Below are positions 16,445 through 25,507 of a stretch of 64,000 nucleotides of DNA, piece by piece. Source of the stretch: Liquorilactobacillus cacaonum DSM 21116 (lineage in GTDB: Bacteria; Bacillota; Bacilli; Lactobacillales; Lactobacillaceae); contig NZ_AYZE01000014.1 in NCBI RefSeq assembly GCF_001436735.1, forward strand, positions 63,409-127,408, written 5' to 3'. A model generated the notes under the pieces. The model saw only the letters and a list, made by a program, of their open reading frames with translations. It searched no databases and was not told the DNA's origin. The position numbers and the translations under genes are program-made. The first letter of the stretch is position 1, and every line of letters starts with the position of its first letter.

Positions 16445-18190
16445 TTGCTAGGAAGATTAGAAAAAAGATATCCTTGGTTAGGTTTGCAGCTATTCTTTTT
16501 TGTATTATCAATTTTGAGTATCTATATTTTTTCGCATAGAGGAATCCTTTATGATGCGGATGATTTAAAGTTTCATGTAGATCGAATTAATGGTTTATAC
16601 CAAGCAATTATGAATAATAACTCAATTTTAATGATGCCAAGTTTTAAAGACTTTAAAAATGTTGGTGATATGGTTCAATCCTTTTATCCGATGGTTACGT
16701 TGTTACCATTTGTTTTTTTTCGATTTATCTTTTTTAATCCGGTTTTTGCATTATATGCTGGGCTAGTCTTTTTTACCTATATAGGATTCTTGACAGCTTA
16801 TTTAGCAATGTTCAAATTTAGTAAGAATATATTGCAAAGTGCAAGTTTTGCGCTGATTTATAATTTGTCAATATATCATTTAACAGATTTATTTATTCGC
16901 TTTGATCTAGGCGAATGGTTAGCATTAATTTTTTATCCGATTGCTATCTACGGGTTTTTTAATATTTTTTTTGAAGATGGAAAAAATTATAATTGGGCAG
17001 TAGTCGGATTAAGTTTAGTTGCTTATTCTCATATTTTAGCAACACTTTTCTTAGTTGCAGTGGCAATTGTGATGCTTATTATTGCCATTGCAAGAAAAAA
17101 TTTTTTGCTTGAAACATCGTTTAATATTGCAAAAGGGATTGGATTATTTTCGTTACAGATTCTTTTTACTATTTACCCACTTGTTTTATTAACTTTAAGA
17201 AACCATATTCATTTTCCAACAAGGTATAATTTAATGGTTAGTCCTGGCGGTGAATTAGCAAGTTTAGGAACTTTTATAAGCGAAAGTGCAAATAACCAAC
17301 TCAATAGAAGTTTAGGTGTAATACTAATAATCATTGTTATTGGTGGGTTTTTAAAATTGCGAAAAATGCCGATAGTATATAAATATTCTTTTTTGTTTAT
17401 GTGTATTACTGCATTATTAACAACTTCATTATTTCCATGGTATCTTTTACAAAAGACACCAATAGCTATTATTCAATTTCCTTGGAGATTATTAGGTGTT
17501 TCGGGCTTTTTTATGGCAGTTGTTGGTTCGTGGCTTGTAGATGAAATCGCAAAAGAAGTCCTACAGAAAAAAATTAAAAACAGATACATATACGGCATTT
17601 TAATTATGTTATCACTTCCTAGTCTAAGTGCAGAATTTTATACTTTTTATCAGAAAAGTCAAAGTGATCAATTAATAACAAATTCATACCAGCAAGAAAA
17701 TAGCAAAAATTACTCAATTACAAGTGCAGCATTTTCAAAGTATTTTGGAAAATTTAGAAACTCCTCTGATAATACTGATTATTACACTAAAAGTGCATTT
17801 GCGCATAAAGTATCAATTCAAAGAAGAGTAATTTATTTTGAAGATCAAACACAAAATAAATTAACGAATACTAAATTTGAAAATAATAAATTGACTTTTT
17901 ATTTAAATAGTGAAAAAAAACAAACTGTAGATATACCGATTATTTATTATAGAGGAATCAATTATCAGTTAAGTGTGAATAATAAAAAAGAAGTGATTAA
18001 TACCTCAAGGCGAGGTACGATGAAATTTTTTGTAAGTAAGGGGACCAATAAAGTAGTTTTGAAGATAAAAGAAAATTTTATTGAGAATTCATTTATTGTA
18101 ATTAGTTTATTTATGTGGTTTGGATATATTGTAAAATCTTTATTCAATTTACTGAAGAAAAAGAGGAAGAGCAAAGATGAAAAAAAATAA
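16445..18190 (+). CDS. GT-C-like membrane protein (PTPS-related/YfhO-like)
   Basis: A 581-residue polytopic membrane protein with about eleven helices. After the first helix, GILYDADDLKFHVDRI carries adjacent Asp residues as in lipid-linked-sugar GT-C enzymes. After the helices lies an extracytoplasmic domain ending YYRGINYQLSVNN...VSKGTNKVVLKIKEN and a final helix, the same layout as the two YfhO proteins in this window. This resembles the family often labelled 6-pyruvoyl-tetrahydropterin synthase-related, a misleading name. A role in adding sugars to an envelope polymer is inferred. TTG at 16445 follows GAGAGGGG at 8 nt. It overlaps the next gene by 14 bases. Confidence 0.75.
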   Translation: MLGRLEKRYPWLGLQLFFFVLSILSIYIFSHRGILYDADDLKFHVDRINGLYQAIMNNNSILMMPSFKDFKNVGDMVQSFYPMVTLLPFVFFRFIFFNPVFALYAGLVFFTYIGFLTAYLAMFKFSKNILQSASFALIYNLSIYHLTDLFIRFDLGEWLALIFYPIAIYGFFNIFFEDGKNYNWAVVGLSLVAYSHILATLFLVAVAIVMLIIAIARKNFLLETSFNIAKGIGLFSLQILFTIYPLVLLTLRNHIHFPTRYNLMVSPGGELASLGTFISESANNQLNRSLGVILIIIVIGGFLKLRKMPIVYKYSFLFMCITALLTTSLFPWYLLQKTPIAIIQFPWRLLGVSGFFMAVVGSWLVDEIAKEVLQKKIKNRYIYGILIMLSLPSLSAEFYTFYQKSQSDQLITNSYQQENSKNYSITSAAFSKYFGKFRNSSDNTDYYTKSAFAHKVSIQRRVIYFEDQTQNKLTNTKFENNKLTFYLNSEKKQTVDIPIIYYRGINYQLSVNNKKEVINTSRRGTMKFFVSKGTNKVVLKIKENFIENSFIVISLFMWFGYIVKSLFNLLKKKRKSKDEKK

Positions 18191-19247
18191 ATTTTTTTTG
18201 ATAACATTTGTTGCTTTCATAATAGGCATGGGATTTTTATTTTTAAAGCCAAGTAAAATTAGCGAAAAAAATATCATAAGAAATATAATTGAAAAGAAAG
18301 AAATTGGTAAACAAGAACAGCTAAGCGACATTTTTAAGAAGGACAAAGTATGGGGAACGCTGGTATATCAAAGTGGTCATTTAAAAGGGCCAAAGAGCAT
18401 ATCTGCAGGTTATGCAAATTATACAAAGAGAGAAAAGAATTCGGCTACAACAGATTATATGTTAGCTTCATTGCAAAAGGGATACACTGCAACATTAATT
18501 CAGATGCTAATTGATGAAAAAAAAATATCTATGACCACAAAACTTAGTCAGTTTTACCCTGAAATCAAATATTCAACAAAAATAACAATTCGTGAACTTC
18601 TAGATCATACTTCAGGAATCCAAATGGGTGAAACCGCACCCAAGGTAATGTTAACAAGTGATGCGAGTGCGGTTGAATGGACTATTCATCATTTAAAGTC
18701 AACTGGTAAAATGTATTGGAACTATTCAAATGCTAACTATACGCTACTAGCGGGAATAATTACCAAAGTAACAGGGAAATCATATGCTGAAATACTTAAT
18801 GAGAACATAATAGCTCCATTAAAATTAAAAAAAACCTCTGAATTAGATAATAGCATAATTAATAATGCTGCAAAGACTTATAATTATGGAAGTAATGGAG
18901 TTTTACACGCTATGTCTTATGAATTGGTATCTAGCGAACTTGGTTGTGGTAATCTCTATACAACACCTATTGAATATTTTAAATTTGTGAGTGCTCTACA
19001 AAACAACAGACTACTTTCAAGTGCGGCATTAAATCAGTTAACTAGAAATCGATTAGAAGCATATTCGGGTGGATATTACTATTCTCCAACTGGACAAAGA
19101 GCAGATGGAGTTGATAATGGATATTTTGACTTTTACTATGCAGACAATGTTAAACATAATAGTATGATTTTGATGCTGAATAAGGGAATATCTGATGCAC
19201 AAGGTAGGTCAATGATTCAACAAATTGAGAATATATTGACGGCATAA
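18177..19247 (+). CDS. Extracytoplasmic serine hydrolase, class C beta-lactamase-like
   Basis: A 356-residue protein with an N-terminal membrane anchor or signal (KFFLITFVAFIIGMGFLFL) and a penicillin-recognising domain. The motifs are ASLQK (Ser98, Lys101), HTSG (144-147) and YSN (183-185). Relatives include DD-carboxypeptidases, D-Ala esterases (FmtA/Pbp-type) and D-stereospecific esterases. Its start lies inside the 3' end of the GT-C-like gene, with AGGAAGAG upstream, so the two proteins are translationally coupled. An action on the same wall or teichoic polymer is a reasonable inference, not shown. Its stop codon directly abuts that of the convergent MFS gene. Confidence 0.8.
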   Translation: MKKNKFFLITFVAFIIGMGFLFLKPSKISEKNIIRNIIEKKEIGKQEQLSDIFKKDKVWGTLVYQSGHLKGPKSISAGYANYTKREKNSATTDYMLASLQKGYTATLIQMLIDEKKISMTTKLSQFYPEIKYSTKITIRELLDHTSGIQMGETAPKVMLTSDASAVEWTIHHLKSTGKMYWNYSNANYTLLAGIITKVTGKSYAEILNENIIAPLKLKKTSELDNSIINNAAKTYNYGSNGVLHAMSYELVSSELGCGNLYTTPIEYFKFVSALQNNRLLSSAALNQLTRNRLEAYSGGYYYSPTGQRADGVDNGYFDFYYADNVKHNSMILMLNKGISDAQGRSMIQQIENILTA

Positions 19248-20540
19248 TCAAAGATTGTCCAAATTAGCTCCTTTGATTTTAAAAAGTCGCCAAAGGCTAT
19301 AGACTATCATTATTATTCCATTGATTATTAGCAAGAGTGCGCCGTTATTGATTTTATCGAAAAGCAGACTAAAAACTAATGTTCCAATTGGCATAATTGA
19401 AGTATTGATTGTCATAATTGAGGACATTACGCGCCCCAACAATGCCGTGGGAACATTTTTTTGTAGGTAGACTTGAGTAGCGATATTTAATAAGATTAAT
19501 GAAAAACCAATACAAAACATTAATATAGTACCTACTATACTAATCATAAGGTAGTTTTTAAGCAGAATAAACGATATTCCTAAGCCAATGAAAGATAGTA
19601 AGCTTGGAATTAAAGAACCGAATAATTTAGTTTTTAATGAAATATTATCTGGAATAATGCTAATTACTAAGCTACCAAGTAACATCCCAAGTGAATTACC
19701 ACTTTCAAGAAAGCTAACGGGGCCATTTCTTAAATGAAGTTCATTTATTATGATATAGGGCATACCAATTGTTAAAGATGTAAAGAAGAAATTGACAAAA
19801 GTCCCAATAATAATCGTTTCCATTATTATTTTTTGTTTGCGTATATATTCGAATCCAAGTAAAAATTTCTTAAACTGCATAGAAACGTTTGACTTTGCTG
19901 TGATAATAGTACTATTTTTAACTTTTTGTGAAGAGACTTGATGAAAATGCATAGTTAGTACAATCACTAAAGAAAAAGTAGTGGCAAAAACCTCGAGGGA
20001 AATCATTGTCTTAAAACCTAGTAATGCATATACTCCCATTCCAAGGGGTGGAGCGATAATTGCTGAAAGAGAATTAGCTGCTTGGGTGAACGAACTGAGT
20101 TTTTGAATATGATTTTCATTTACTAGTTCGTGAACAGCAGCCGAATATGCGGTTGAATTGATACTACTACACATTGTATTAACTACTACAAAAAGCGTGA
20201 TTGGGATAAAGAGGTAATTATTTTTAAAAGAATTGATTGTTGAAAATAAAGTTATTAAGGCAAAAATTCGTACAATTAAGCTAATTAGGATAATTTTCTT
20301 CCGATTGAATGAGTCAACTAAATTACCAATAGGTACAACAAACAATAAATTAGTAAGTGGCATGACAATCATCTCTAGCCCAAAGCTTAAAGGAGAATGG
20401 GTTGTATTTAAAAGCATCAAACCAAGAGAAAATGAAAACATGTTTCCGGTTAGTGAACTAACAAGATTACTAATGATATCTTTCATAATTTGAATATTTG
20501 ATTCTTTGTTTGTAATTAAAGTGACATATTTTTTCTGCAT
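19248..20540 (-). CDS. MFS exporter, macrolide-efflux (DHA3)-like
   Basis: A 430-residue membrane protein with about twelve helices. The pattern NMFSFSLGLMLL...VPIGNLVDSFNRKKI matches the DHA3 group that includes Mef-type macrolide exporters and many uncharacterised drug-efflux proteins. The substrate is unknown. The ATG is preceded by GAGGG. It is divergent from an HTH regulator at 20664 over a 123-base gap with a perfect palindrome, implying local control. Its stop codon directly touches that of the convergent serine hydrolase, with no terminator between. Confidence 0.8.
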   Translation of the reverse strand: MQKKYVTLITNKESNIQIMKDIISNLVSSLTGNMFSFSLGLMLLNTTHSPLSFGLEMIVMPLTNLLFVVPIGNLVDSFNRKKIILISLIVRIFALITLFSTINSFKNNYLFIPITLFVVVNTMCSSINSTAYSAAVHELVNENHIQKLSSFTQAANSLSAIIAPPLGMGVYALLGFKTMISLEVFATTFSLVIVLTMHFHQVSSQKVKNSTIITAKSNVSMQFKKFLLGFEYIRKQKIIMETIIIGTFVNFFFTSLTIGMPYIIINELHLRNGPVSFLESGNSLGMLLGSLVISIIPDNISLKTKLFGSLIPSLLSFIGLGISFILLKNYLMISIVGTILMFCIGFSLILLNIATQVYLQKNVPTALLGRVMSSIMTINTSIMPIGTLVFSLLFDKINNGALLLIINGIIMIVYSLWRLFKIKGANLDNL

Positions 20541-20575
20541 TAATAAATACCCTCTATCAAATAATATTTATTTTA

Positions 20576-20595
20576 CGTTAAAATTAATTTTAACG
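20576..20595. promoter_or_regulatory. Perfect 20-bp palindrome, candidate operator
   Basis: CGTTAAAATTAATTTTAACG reads identically on both strands. It lies 36 bases from the MFS start and 68 bases from the divergent regulator start, where a dimeric repressor could control both. Assignment to the adjacent HTH protein is inferred from position. Confidence 0.7.
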
Positions 20596-20663
20596 ATTAA
20601 CAAAAATATAAATGCTTGGTAAGATTTTGTCAATAGTTTATTATTAAGTGTGAGGTGATTATA

Positions 20664-21242
20664 ATGAGTTCAAATACTTTTTCACAGTTAGCAAAGGTTT
20701 TCGCGGATGAAAAAAATATTAAAATTATTAAGGCTACTAATATAAAAAAAGGGTGCAATATTAAAGGAATTTCTGAAAAAACAGGCATTGTAACTAGTCA
20801 GCTATATTATCCAGTAAAAAAATTGGTTGAACTTGATTTACTTGAAGTCGTGAGGACAGAACAAATTAAAAATTTACAGGAGTATTATTATTCAAGTTAT
20901 AAACTGAATGATCATAGTGAAATTTCAGCAGACTATAATAATTCACAATTGGATGGAATTAGTATGTCATCACAATGGGTTGCATCCCACAAAGAAGAAT
21001 TTGTAAAGATGTTTTTGTATCGAATGCAAATGTTTTTGGATACTGCGACAAATGAAATGACTAAGTTTCAAGAAGATCCTAACTACTTAATTCGTTCTGG
21101 AGGAATATTCAGCACGCCTAAATTATCATATGGTGCTCAAAAAAAGTTGTTTTCTGATATGTATGAGCTAGTTAGTCAAGCTGAAGCTAACGATACAGGA
21201 AAAAACAAAGAAGAATTTAATTTTATGATTGAGAAGTGGTAA
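20664..21242 (+). CDS. Winged-helix (ArsR-like) transcriptional regulator
   Basis: A 192-residue protein. Residues 1-75 form a predicted winged helix: FSQLAKVFADEKNIKIIKAT, then GISEKTGIVTSQLYYPVKKLVELDLLEVV as recognition helix and wing. The C-terminal part is helical and charged, with no family I recognise, and may bind a ligand or dimerise. ArsR-type is the best label; a PadR-like or other winged helix is possible. The ATG at 20664 follows GTGAGGTGAT. Divergent placement next to an MFS exporter suggests a local efflux regulator. Confidence 0.7.
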   Translation: MSSNTFSQLAKVFADEKNIKIIKATNIKKGCNIKGISEKTGIVTSQLYYPVKKLVELDLLEVVRTEQIKNLQEYYYSSYKLNDHSEISADYNNSQLDGISMSSQWVASHKEEFVKMFLYRMQMFLDTATNEMTKFQEDPNYLIRSGGIFSTPKLSYGAQKKLFSDMYELVSQAEANDTGKNKEEFNFMIEKW

Positions 21243-21307
21243 TTCTTGCTTAAACTTTAGCTAGGTGGATAGTTTTTATTTTTGTAACATAATTATCCGA
21301 AAAAAAG

Positions 21308-21342
21308 ACTAGGTCAAATTTAATTTTTGGCCTAGTTTTTTG
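21308..21342. terminator. Bidirectional terminator
   Basis: ACTAGG...CCTAGT stem with additional A/T pairing. Six T follow on the plus strand, and the minus strand has CTTTTTTT beyond the other arm. It serves the regulator gene and the convergent dat gene. Confidence 0.85.
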
Positions 21343-21392
21343 TATTCATTGATAATATGTTGCACTTTAATTGTCGGTTATCTTGTTTACAG

Positions 21393-22232
21393 TTAGATAG
21401 TAGCTTCAATATATTTCTCTAAAAGAAGTTTTGTAATTGGGCCACGTTTACCGTCTTTAACAGGAATTTCGTTAATTGAGACAATTGGAGTAACCTCATG
21501 AATCGAATTAGAAGCAAAGCATTCTTCAATTTGATCAAGTTTTGTAACTGGAACAGCTTTTTCAATAATCTGTATATCCAATTCTCTTGCAATTTCACGA
21601 AGCTTCATCTTAGTGATTCCAGGTAATACAAGATTTCCATCTTCATGCGTATATAATTTGCCATCGATTACAAACCATAAGTTTGATGCAGAGGCTTCGG
21701 TAAAAAAGCCATTCCGTACGAGTAAGGCATCATCATATCCTTGCTCAACTGCTTCATTTAATGAAAGTACATTACCGAGAAGGCTCAAAGATTTGATGTT
21801 ACAGTGTAACCACCTTTGATCTTCAACAATACAAGCTGTATGTCCCTTTTCTTGACTTTCGATATCTCGTTTTATAGGGATAACATTGGCTGTCAATATT
21901 GCTTCAACAGTTCCTGGAAGAGGAATCAAGTGGTTACGTGGGGATTTAATGCCACGAGAAACTTGAAGATAAGCTTCACCTTCAGTTATTTTTTCAAGCG
22001 CAATAAGTTTTTCAAGATTTTCCTTTAGTTCATTACGAGAAAAAGGAAGTTCTAACCGGATTTCTTTAGCACAGCGCGCGAGACGATCAAAATGTTCATC
22101 AAACATAAACATTTCAGAATGATAAATCCGAATAGCTTCATATAGACCATCGCCATATTGATAGGCACGGTCTTCAATGTCAATTTTTACGGTATCTCGT
22201 TCAACTATTTGATTTTTCCAAAGAATTTTCAT
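21393..22232 (-). CDS. dat: D-amino-acid aminotransferase
   Basis: A 279-residue fold-type IV PLP enzyme, the normal length of Dat, which makes D-glutamate from D-alanine and 2-oxoglutarate for peptidoglycan. RAYQYGDGLYEAIRIY, EAYLQVSRG, CNIKSLSLLGNV (PLP lysine Lys147) and EASASNLWFV follow the Bacillus Dat sequence closely. Branched-chain aminotransferase shares the fold, but the length and the motifs around the lysine favour Dat. It is monocistronic, with a shared terminator at its end. Confidence 0.9.
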   Translation of the reverse strand: MKILWKNQIVERDTVKIDIEDRAYQYGDGLYEAIRIYHSEMFMFDEHFDRLARCAKEIRLELPFSRNELKENLEKLIALEKITEGEAYLQVSRGIKSPRNHLIPLPGTVEAILTANVIPIKRDIESQEKGHTACIVEDQRWLHCNIKSLSLLGNVLSLNEAVEQGYDDALLVRNGFFTEASASNLWFVIDGKLYTHEDGNLVLPGITKMKLREIARELDIQIIEKAVPVTKLDQIEECFASNSIHEVTPIVSINEIPVKDGKRGPITKLLLEKYIEATI

Positions 22233-22380
22233 GAGTATAATTCCCCTTACATTAAATTAGAAACATTATACTCTAATTAATAATAATATTCATTAATAAA
22301 CAAGATTATAATAATATTTTAATTGAGATATGATGAGTAGTTTTCAACTATTATCAATTTTTGTTTGAAAAAATTAGATA

Positions 22381-22410
22381 TTGTGCTAATAGTAAAAATT
22401 ATAATATAAT
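22381..22410 (+). promoter_or_regulatory. Probable promoter of the YoaK-like gene
   Basis: TTGTGC, an 18-nt spacer and a perfect TATAAT, 35 nt before the start codon. The region is very AT-rich, so chance matches are possible. Confidence 0.45.
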
Positions 22411-22444
22411 GTATAAATAAAATTTATAATTTAGGAGAGAATAG

Positions 22445-23107
22445 ATGAAAAACCATCGAATACATGAAAGCATTTATTTTGCAGCAATTTTGACCATGAT
22501 AGCAGGAGGAATTGACGCATATTCATATATTTTTCATGGAGAAGTTTTTGCAGGACTACAGACTGGTAATTTAACTTTGTTAGGAATTCAATTGGGACAC
22601 CTACAATTCAAGCAAGCAATTAGATATATAAGCTCTATTATTGCTTTTTCGGTAGGCACAGTCGTAGTAAGAGAAATACAACATAAATATAAAGAAGAAC
22701 AGGCTAATTTACGACGATATATTATTTTATTTTTTGAATTTATATTATTAGTTGCTGTGTCTTTGATTAGCAATGTAGTACCTAATTATGTATCTAGCAT
22801 ATTATTATCAATTGCAGCAGCAGCAGAATTACAAGAATTTAGGGTCTTGAAAGGGAAGGCTTTCACACCGCTGATGATGACTGGTAATTTAAGGACATTG
22901 ATGGAAAATTTATATGATAGTCTAAAATTCAGAAATATAGAAAATCTAAAGAAGGCTAGAGACACTTTCATTATCATGGTGAGTTTTGCATTTGGAGCAG
23001 CATTAATTGGAGTGTTTAGTATTTTTTTGGGAATGAGAACAATTTTGATACCAGCTTTATTAGTTATAATTAGTATGATTTCTTTAAGATACTTGCAAAA
23101 AAAATAA
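22445..23107 (+). CDS. DUF1275 membrane protein, YoaK-like
   Basis: A 220-residue membrane protein with about six helices. GGIDAYSYIFHGEVFAGLQTGNLTLLGIQLG and TPLMMTGNLR are the two characteristic segments of the DUF1275/YoaK family. The function of the family is unknown. An AGGAGA site precedes the ATG. It is divergent from dat and apparently monocistronic. Confidence 0.85.
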   Translation: MKNHRIHESIYFAAILTMIAGGIDAYSYIFHGEVFAGLQTGNLTLLGIQLGHLQFKQAIRYISSIIAFSVGTVVVREIQHKYKEEQANLRRYIILFFEFILLVAVSLISNVVPNYVSSILLSIAAAAELQEFRVLKGKAFTPLMMTGNLRTLMENLYDSLKFRNIENLKKARDTFIIMVSFAFGAALIGVFSIFLGMRTILIPALLVIISMISLRYLQKK

Positions 23108-23180
23108 TTTTAACCGCAATATGCCATTATTTTTAAGGTAGCTAATGAATTGAATTAAGAGGTAATTTATGCAGTATTAT

Positions 23181-23216
23181 TTGTTTTTTTTTGTTTTAAA
23201 ACAAAAAATCAAAAAA
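23181..23216. repeat. Poly-T/poly-A dyad after the YoaK-like gene
   Basis: A run of T interrupted by G, then TTTTAAAA, then its A-rich complement. It could fold as an A/U-only hairpin and act as a weak terminator, but it lacks any G+C core. Confidence 0.35.
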
Positions 23217-23294
23217 TTACTTACAAATAGAAAAGGCAAACGAGTTTAAATAAAGTAAAATTAAGAAGGAACTTGCAGAAATTAAAATTCCGAT

Positions 23295-23323
23295 TTGACA
23301 TTTTAATTTAATCTTATTATAAT
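23295..23323 (+). promoter_or_regulatory. Consensus sigma-A promoter of the opp operon
   Basis: TTGACA, 17 bases, TATAAT: a perfect match in both boxes and spacing. It lies 52 bases before the oppA start codon. Confidence 0.9.
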
Positions 23324-23374
23324 TCTCCTTAGTTCTTTTTAAGAATTATTAATGTTTTGGGGAGGCAATAGAAT

Positions 23375-25333
23375 ATGAAGTTAAAACGAGTAGGTTTAGC
23401 TTTAACTATCTTAACCTGTGGGCTAGTACTAGCGGCATGTGGTAGTAAAAGCAGTTCAGCGAGCGATGGAAAGGCGAACACCAGCACTTATAATTATGTT
23501 TATACAACTGATCCAACTACGCTTGATTACACTGTATCTTCGCGACAAACAAACAGTGATTATTTTGCAAACTTTGTCGATGGTTTGATGGAAAATGACA
23601 AATATGGCAATCTTAAGCCAGATTTGGCAACATCATATAAGGTAAGCAACGGAGGTAAGACTTACACTTACAATATTCGTAAAGGTGTCAAGTGGGTAGA
23701 CAGTGAAGGCAATACATATGGAACTGTTACCGCCCAAGATTTTGTAACTGGTTTAAAACATGCTGTTGCAGCTAAGTCTGAAACATTGTATGTAGTACAG
23801 GATTCAATTGTCGGTTTGAATGATTATGTTAATGGTAAAACAAAGGATTTTTCAAAGGTCGGAGTTAAAGCCATTGGAAAATATAAATTACAATATAATT
23901 TAAATCAAGCGGAACCTTATTGGAATTCTAAGTTAACATATGGGGTTATGTTCCCAGTTAATGCAAAATTCTTAAAAGAATCAGGAAGCAACTTTGGTAA
24001 GATGAAACCTAATGGTATTCTCTATAATGGTGGATATATATTAAAGAACTTTACTTCGAAATCGGTAATTGAAATGACTGCGAATAAAGCTTATTGGGAT
24101 AAGAAGAATGTTCATATTAAGGATATCAAGTTGACTTATAACGATATGTCAAACCCTGATAGTTTATATAAAGCATTTAAGAGTGGTACTAATACTTCTG
24201 CTCGTGTATATCCTAATTCAGCGGGCTACAAGGAAGTTGAAAAGAACAATAAGAAAGATATTGTTTGGTCAATGCCTGGATCAACAACTTACAACTTTAC
24301 ATTTAACTTGAATCGTAAGAACTACGATGCAACTTCAAAGACAACATCTAAGGAAAAAGATGATACAAAGAAGGCAATTTTGAATAAGGACTTTAGATTA
24401 GCCGTTCAATTTGCATTTAATAAGACTGATTACAATGCACAAAATGTTGGTGAAGCTGGGGCTACTAAGTCATTACGTAATGAGTTAATACCACCTACCT
24501 TTGCAACAGTTGATGGTAAAGATTACAATGTTGCTGTAGAAAAAGACTTGACAGCAATTTCAAGTCCTTTATCAAAAGTAAACTTAGCTGATGGTCAAGA
24601 TGGAACATATAATCCTTCAAAAGCTAAAGCATTAATGGCAGAAGCTAAAAAAGCATTAGAAGCTGAAGGTGTTTCTCTTCCAATTAAGTTAGATATACCT
24701 GAAAGTGAAAAAGATCAGACTGGAATCGACCAAGCCAAATCATTCAAGAAATCAATTGAAAGTGTACTTGGCAAGGACAATGTTCAAATTGATATCCAAT
24801 TACTTTCTCAAGATAAATATTTGGCAGGAACGTATGAAGCTACAACAGGGGCACAATCTGACTTTGATATTAGTAATGCATCAGGCTGGGGCCCAGATTA
24901 TGAAGATCCATCGACTTATCTTGATATCTATAACCCAGAATCAGGTTCAATGTTATCCACAATTGGTTTGACAGCTGGAGATGCAGAATCTGCAACGGTT
25001 GCAAAAGAGGTTGGATTAGATAAGTATGCTTCATTAGTTGATGCTGCAGAAGCGGAAACAAGTGATGTTAATAAACGTAATGAATTGTTTGCAAAGGCAT
25101 CTGCTGCATTATTAGATAGTGGTATCCAAATTCCTGTTTATTCAGATGGCGGAACTCCTTCTGTAACTAAAGTTGTTCCATTCTCAGGTGCGTATGGGAC
25201 TACAGGTTTAGGTGGTTCAAAGTACAAATTTATGAAACTCCAATCAAAACCAGTTACAACTGCTCAATATAATAAAGCAAAAGTTGCTTGGAACAAAGAA
25301 AGAGCTAAAATTTCTAAATCAGAGAGTAATTAA
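23375..25333 (+). CDS. oppA: Oligopeptide-binding lipoprotein OppA/AmiA-like
   Basis: A 652-residue extracellular substrate-binding protein. The lipoprotein signal ends LAAC with Cys22 as lipidation site. The mature part is a family 5 solute-binding protein: TYNYVYTTDPTTLDY, GLMENDKYGN and late QIPVYSDGG. Size and operon resemble pneumococcal AmiA (about 659 residues). It captures peptides for the OppBCDF transporter. It is transcribed from a consensus promoter and separated from oppB by a hairpin, which would favour higher expression of the binding protein than of the permeases. Confidence 0.93.
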   Translation: MKLKRVGLALTILTCGLVLAACGSKSSSASDGKANTSTYNYVYTTDPTTLDYTVSSRQTNSDYFANFVDGLMENDKYGNLKPDLATSYKVSNGGKTYTYNIRKGVKWVDSEGNTYGTVTAQDFVTGLKHAVAAKSETLYVVQDSIVGLNDYVNGKTKDFSKVGVKAIGKYKLQYNLNQAEPYWNSKLTYGVMFPVNAKFLKESGSNFGKMKPNGILYNGGYILKNFTSKSVIEMTANKAYWDKKNVHIKDIKLTYNDMSNPDSLYKAFKSGTNTSARVYPNSAGYKEVEKNNKKDIVWSMPGSTTYNFTFNLNRKNYDATSKTTSKEKDDTKKAILNKDFRLAVQFAFNKTDYNAQNVGEAGATKSLRNELIPPTFATVDGKDYNVAVEKDLTAISSPLSKVNLADGQDGTYNPSKAKALMAEAKKALEAEGVSLPIKLDIPESEKDQTGIDQAKSFKKSIESVLGKDNVQIDIQLLSQDKYLAGTYEATTGAQSDFDISNASGWGPDYEDPSTYLDIYNPESGSMLSTIGLTAGDAESATVAKEVGLDKYASLVDAAEAETSDVNKRNELFAKASAALLDSGIQIPVYSDGGTPSVTKVVPFSGAYGTTGLGGSKYKFMKLQSKPVTTAQYNKAKVAWNKERAKISKSESN

Positions 25334-25393
25334 GTAGATAAGATAAAAAAGTAATTGCATAATCACTACTTTTATTTCAACTTAATAATGATG

Positions 25394-25424
25394 GAAGTGG
25401 AGCAATGATAAGTTGCGCCACTTC
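25394..25424 (+). terminator. Intercistronic hairpin between oppA and oppB
   Basis: GAAGTGG pairs with CCACTTC and GCAA with TTGC around a short loop. The tail is TATTATTTAT rather than a T run, so readthrough is expected. It may stabilise the oppA message or attenuate the downstream genes. Confidence 0.65.
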
Positions 25425-25507
25425 TATTATTTATATAAAGATTTATGAAAAAACAATAATAAATTAAGTGCTTTTTTATAATATTACTTTGAAGGAGGAT
25501 TCTTCGC

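Noticed and set aside
23181-23216. Poly-T/poly-A stretch as a small RNA or mobile element end
   Set aside because: It is a simple A/T dyad with no flanking duplication or G+C stem.
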